64,000 nucleotides of DNA. It comes from Corticium candelabrum (lineage: Eukaryota; Porifera; Homoscleromorpha; Homosclerophorida; Plakinidae). The notes beneath the pieces were generated by a model. The model did not search any database. It was not told the DNA's origin and saw nothing but the letters and a program-made list of their open reading frames with translations. The position numbers and the translations under genes are program-made. Below, one piece after another: positions 60,763 to 64,000 of the stretch. Every line of letters begins with the position of its first letter. Position 1 is the first letter of the stretch. The DNA is taken from the NCBI RefSeq assembly GCF_963422355.1, contig NC_085106.1, positions 3,907,747 through 3,971,746 of the forward strand, in the 5' to 3' direction.

Positions 60763-62251
60763 ACGCGTGTGCGTGCGGGTGTTTGTGTTGAATCTCAATC
60801 TTGGATCACTGATGGATTCGTTCCAAGCACAGTTTGACCCTAGTATAAATACACTGCCTGGAGCAGTAATAATCCTGCTGATTTGGAATATTTTGAGCAC
60901 ATTCTCTCATCCCTCCTTTCCTGCTTTGTACATTCCCATGCTCTGCTAATATCTGTCATTGCAGAATGTACCAAAACGTCCATCTCTTGCATTAGAAAGA
61001 TTCTCATCTCTGCATGTCATCACATGCATTTCGTCTATAGTGTTTACTTGATCATACGAGTGAAAGTCAGTGGTTGTAGCTTATTACTAAAGAAGCCAAC
61101 ACTAGTGACCTTTTGGTTGAAAAGTTGCAAGATGATTTAATAATATTATTATATTATTAATAAATAATAATATTATGATAAATTAAACACTCTATGGAGA
61201 CAACAATGGAAACCCATCTGTCATTTTGAGTCATATCAAATGGTTTTCGCTTGTATTGAGTGACATCAGAGCTTAAAACAAACACATAAGACTTACTCTT
61301 TTCTTCTTTATTGTTTACATTAATTAATTTTAATTACCCTACTCATCTATAGCCCATCTATCATCATCCTCTCTCCTATTAAATAATTTCGATCTTTCTT
61401 CTCTATAAAACTCTCATTCTCTCTTTTTAGTCGTCTGTTCTCTCGAACTATTGTTTCTCTGTCTCAACATCTCCACACCAGTACCTCCTAAATCTAATAC
61501 AAGAACAATATCAATATCACACTCCCACGTAACGTGACACGAAACGCGCCACACACGTGACACACGCCACACACACGTGACACACGCCGCACACGTGACC
61601 CGCGTTACACAGTGACACACCCACCTGCAATTCTCACCAGTTTGCACTAAGAATGCCAAAAAAACTTGCACCAGCCTTTTCTCTAACAGTAAAAGGCTCC
61701 GTACCTTCTACTGCCGCGTGGTTTACTTTCGAATATCTGCCAATAGACTACACCAATGAGCACGCAGCAAATTTATGAGAGTGGCGCTTGTCTTCAGACG
61801 AGTTGGAAAGATGACGACACTTGCTCGACGCCATACAGAGTAAGAGCACAACAAACAAGAAGCATCGCTCTCGTTAGTAGAACAATTACATGAATCATGC
61901 ATGCGCACAAAGTAGAAACGTATAGTAGAGTCACGTCATCTAAACAAACTACTAAAACGCTTGCTATATTACAGCATAGTTAATTATTAGTAAATCCATT
62001 ATTTAGAAATGAGTCCAATAGAATTCTGCGTACATGTGTCTGCATGTCTGTCATGCATAATGCTGTGAGCTGTCGTCTTCTAGCGTGTCACGTAGAAATC
62101 CGAATCTAACCTGCCACAGATCCTCGAGGCAATTGATAGCTTGTTTTTGACGCTTCTGCTTAAATCAGTTATCTTTTAGTTAATATTAACTAATAAATAG
62201 TAAACTTTAGCACAGCAAATACAACGTCGCTCGTAGTTGCTCGATCTATTG
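60041..62251. other. Intergenic between tandem C3-like genes
   Basis: Holds the upstream region of the complete C3-like gene. A TG/CG tract lies at 60731-60785. A cluster of CACGTGAC-type units occurs at 61550-61610. No exon-like frame is seen. Confidence 0.5.
61550..61612. repeat. Short array of CACGTGAC(ACACGC) units
   Basis: Four CACGTGA(C) motifs in about 60 bp with ACACGCC spacers. This may be a degenerate minisatellite or a cluster of E-boxes. Confidence 0.6.
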
Positions 62252-62600
62252 TGTCGTTATGCCCCTCCATGATGGGCAAGTGGGGTCTTAACCCCCATCT
62301 GGGCGACCACCAACCCGGCAGGTGAGCCCAGCAGGGTACATGTTTCTGTGTAGTCCACACGACGATCAATGACTAGCCAATTCGATATAGATTGCAGGCA
62401 TTACGGTGACCGCGAACTCGGTACAGCACGTCTAGTGGATATCAATGACCACCAGGAAAGCGCCGAACGTCATCGTCAACGGACTGTTCGCCAGACCACA
62501 GAAGCTCCCCAACAACTGAAACGAGTCATAGTCTCATGAATAAAGCTAGAGAAACATGAGAAAGAAAGACAGACAAGTTTCATAATTTACTGTGTATCTA
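62252..62600 (+). repeat. Dispersed repeat family R, copy D (most complete)
   Basis: Uninterrupted about 345-bp copy from gtgtcgttatgcccctccat to gtttcataatttactgt. It serves as reference for copies A-C. Confidence 0.85.
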
Positions 62601-62819
62601 CAATACTAAAGTACAACATACCACTGAAATAATCATTTACAGACTAAATAATATCATTATCATTAGTAATTGTAGGTTTTACAAACGCAGGTTACACTAA
62701 TTCATGTTTCCATTCCAATAGTAGCAAAATTTAAATGTCTATATAATGATTATATCAGTGATGAAATCACATTTGTACTTGCAGTTTAATACTTGTTTTG
62801 CGTACATTTGTTGGCAACA

Positions 62820-62854
62820 GTGTTTGTTTGTTTGTTTGTTTGGGTGTGTGTGTG

Positions 62855-62886
<32 letters not shown>

Positions 62887-62955
62887 TGCTTGTGCGTGTG
62901 TGTGTACGCGTGTGTGTGTACGCGTGTGTGTGTACGCGTGTGTGTGTACGTGTGT
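62820..62955. repeat. (TG)n with 12-bp tgtgtgtacgcg tandem units
   Basis: TTTG and TG units, then TGCG, then about four copies of a 12-bp tgtgtgtacgcg unit at 62903-62950. Confidence 0.95.
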
Positions 62956-63196
62956 TGCTTTAATTAAATGGTAGAAAATTGCTTTGTTGCGACAAATTGT
63001 TCTATTTGCTCCACACATACAATCACAGAGAACATGTTTGGACATTTAGACAAAACGTCTCCACTAAATGAAGCAGAAAGTCTCAACATCCCCACGCGAA
63101 CAACTTACGCAATGACAACTCATTACAAATCAAATGTCAAACAATTAAAGCAGTTCTAGATCTGCACGGTTCGCACCAGCATGTGCTTCATGGCAC

Positions 63197-64000
63197 TCAC
63201 TTGCATATGTCGACTAATTCACAGACGTGGCCGTCTTTCATATTACTGACGTATTTGTAAAATTTCTGAACGTCTTTGCATTTCTTGTCAACTTCCTTCT
63301 TGCACTTGTTTTTGTTACTTTTCTTCTTCTCGCATTCTTTTCTTTGTTTGGAGTTCTTAGATTTCTTGCACGCTTTTCTAAAGCAAGCATTCTTTTCCTT
63401 CTCTTTGCATTCGTCAAAGGTCCGTTCAGGCCATTGTTCTATGTGAGAGTTGTGATCGAGCACAAACTTAAGTCCGTCCAATCCTTGAACGTGATAATCG
63501 TCACCAATTTGAAAATCGACTGTCAACTGGCAAACTTCAGGAAGCCACAACGTAATATTTGATTTGCCGGCTTTTAGATCAGCACTTCCAGGCTTCAAAA
63601 TCTTAGTAGAACAAGACGAGAATTATTTGACATTTAATCATTCGTTAAGCAATGAGAGCTCACTTCTACTACGTGGACTTTGATTTGTGACCATCCGTTG
63701 TTTTCTTCTATTGCAAGCACACGAACTCTATAGACTAACAAAAATCATTTTTAGTGGGGCGTGATTGGAACCTTAACACTTGGGGGTTCTCACCGTATTG
63801 ATGGTAAACGCATGCACTGCACGTTCTGTTTTCTATGGTTTCAAGAACAGGACATCGCCCTAAATAAATAATAGATAATAAAAAGGGTCGCGTAACTTGC
63901 AATACTTTGCAATTGAACAGTTTGATGCACACCTGCTCCACACACACAGGTCGGAGAATCACTGTTCCCTTGGTCGTCACAAATTAAGGACAGTTTGGAA
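63197..64000 (-). CDS. 3' end of a second C3-like gene (C345C/NTR domain), truncated by the window
   Basis: The last exon (about 63601-63197) encodes a C345C/NTR domain: LWLPEVCQLTVDFQIGDDYH, GLKFVLDHNSHIEQWPERTF, and a very Lys/Cys-rich end stopping just after CELVDICK. Upstream exons at about 63730-63665 (RVLAIEENNGWSQIKVHVVE), 63860-63795 (CPVLETIENRTCSACVYH) and beyond 63930 match the same stretch of the gene at 45603-46330, with conserved exon boundaries. The two genes are tandem paralogs on the same strand, about 3.2 kb apart. The MG, CUB and TED regions lie to the right of this window, so its thioester status is unknown. Confidence 0.88.

Overview
The window is animal nuclear DNA: multi-exon genes with GT-AG (and a few GC-AG) introns, metazoan-specific protein families, AT-rich intergenic sequence, very long (TG)n/(CA)n tracts and many degenerate transposons. 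The gene set (complement C3-like proteins, a somatomedin-B mucin-like receptor, a collagen plus fibrinogen-related lectin-like protein) with introns as short as 46-59 bp suggests an early-branching marine invertebrate. A sponge is my best guess, a cnidarian the main alternative; the species is inference only.

Layout. 1-4505 (-): receptor-like gene with 12 somatomedin-B domains, a Ser/Thr-rich stalk, a SEA-like exon and a transmembrane segment; the 3' end lies outside the window. 4617-5556: long inverted-repeat (foldback) element. 5860-6480: decayed somatomedin-B copy. 7376-9447 (+): purple acid phosphatase (ACP7-type), two exons. 11622-18542 (-): DENND6, 22 coding exons placed and one probably missing. 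18658-19422 (+): NOPCHAP1, head-to-head with DENND6. 19516-29129 (+): GRIPAP1 (GRASP-1), starting 93 bp after NOPCHAP1 ends. 29130-33400: repeat-rich (dispersed repeat family, LINE end, hAT-like MITEs, a 260-bp TG tract). 33792-39314 (+): secreted collagen/fibrinogen-related protein whose last intron carries a decayed Ty3/Gypsy element on the opposite strand. 40080-40470: broken second copy of that gene's promoter and first exon. 41511-44980: hAT-type transposase remnant between direct repeats. 45603-60040 (-): a complete C3/alpha-2-macroglobulin-type gene. 63197-64000 (-): 3' end of a second, tandem C3-like gene.

The most interesting locus is the complete C3-like gene. It has the family order (signal peptide, MG domains, RxKR processing site, CUB, TED, C345C/NTR), but the thioester cysteine is serine (GSGEQ), a canonical EF-hand-type calcium loop lies just before it, and a Cys-rich TB-like module is inserted between the first CUB segment and the TED. 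It looks like a thioester-less, possibly calcium-binding C3 relative. Together with the SMB receptor and the fibrinogen-related protein, the window holds three secreted or surface proteins of types common in innate recognition and matrix; the housekeeping genes between them show no functional link.
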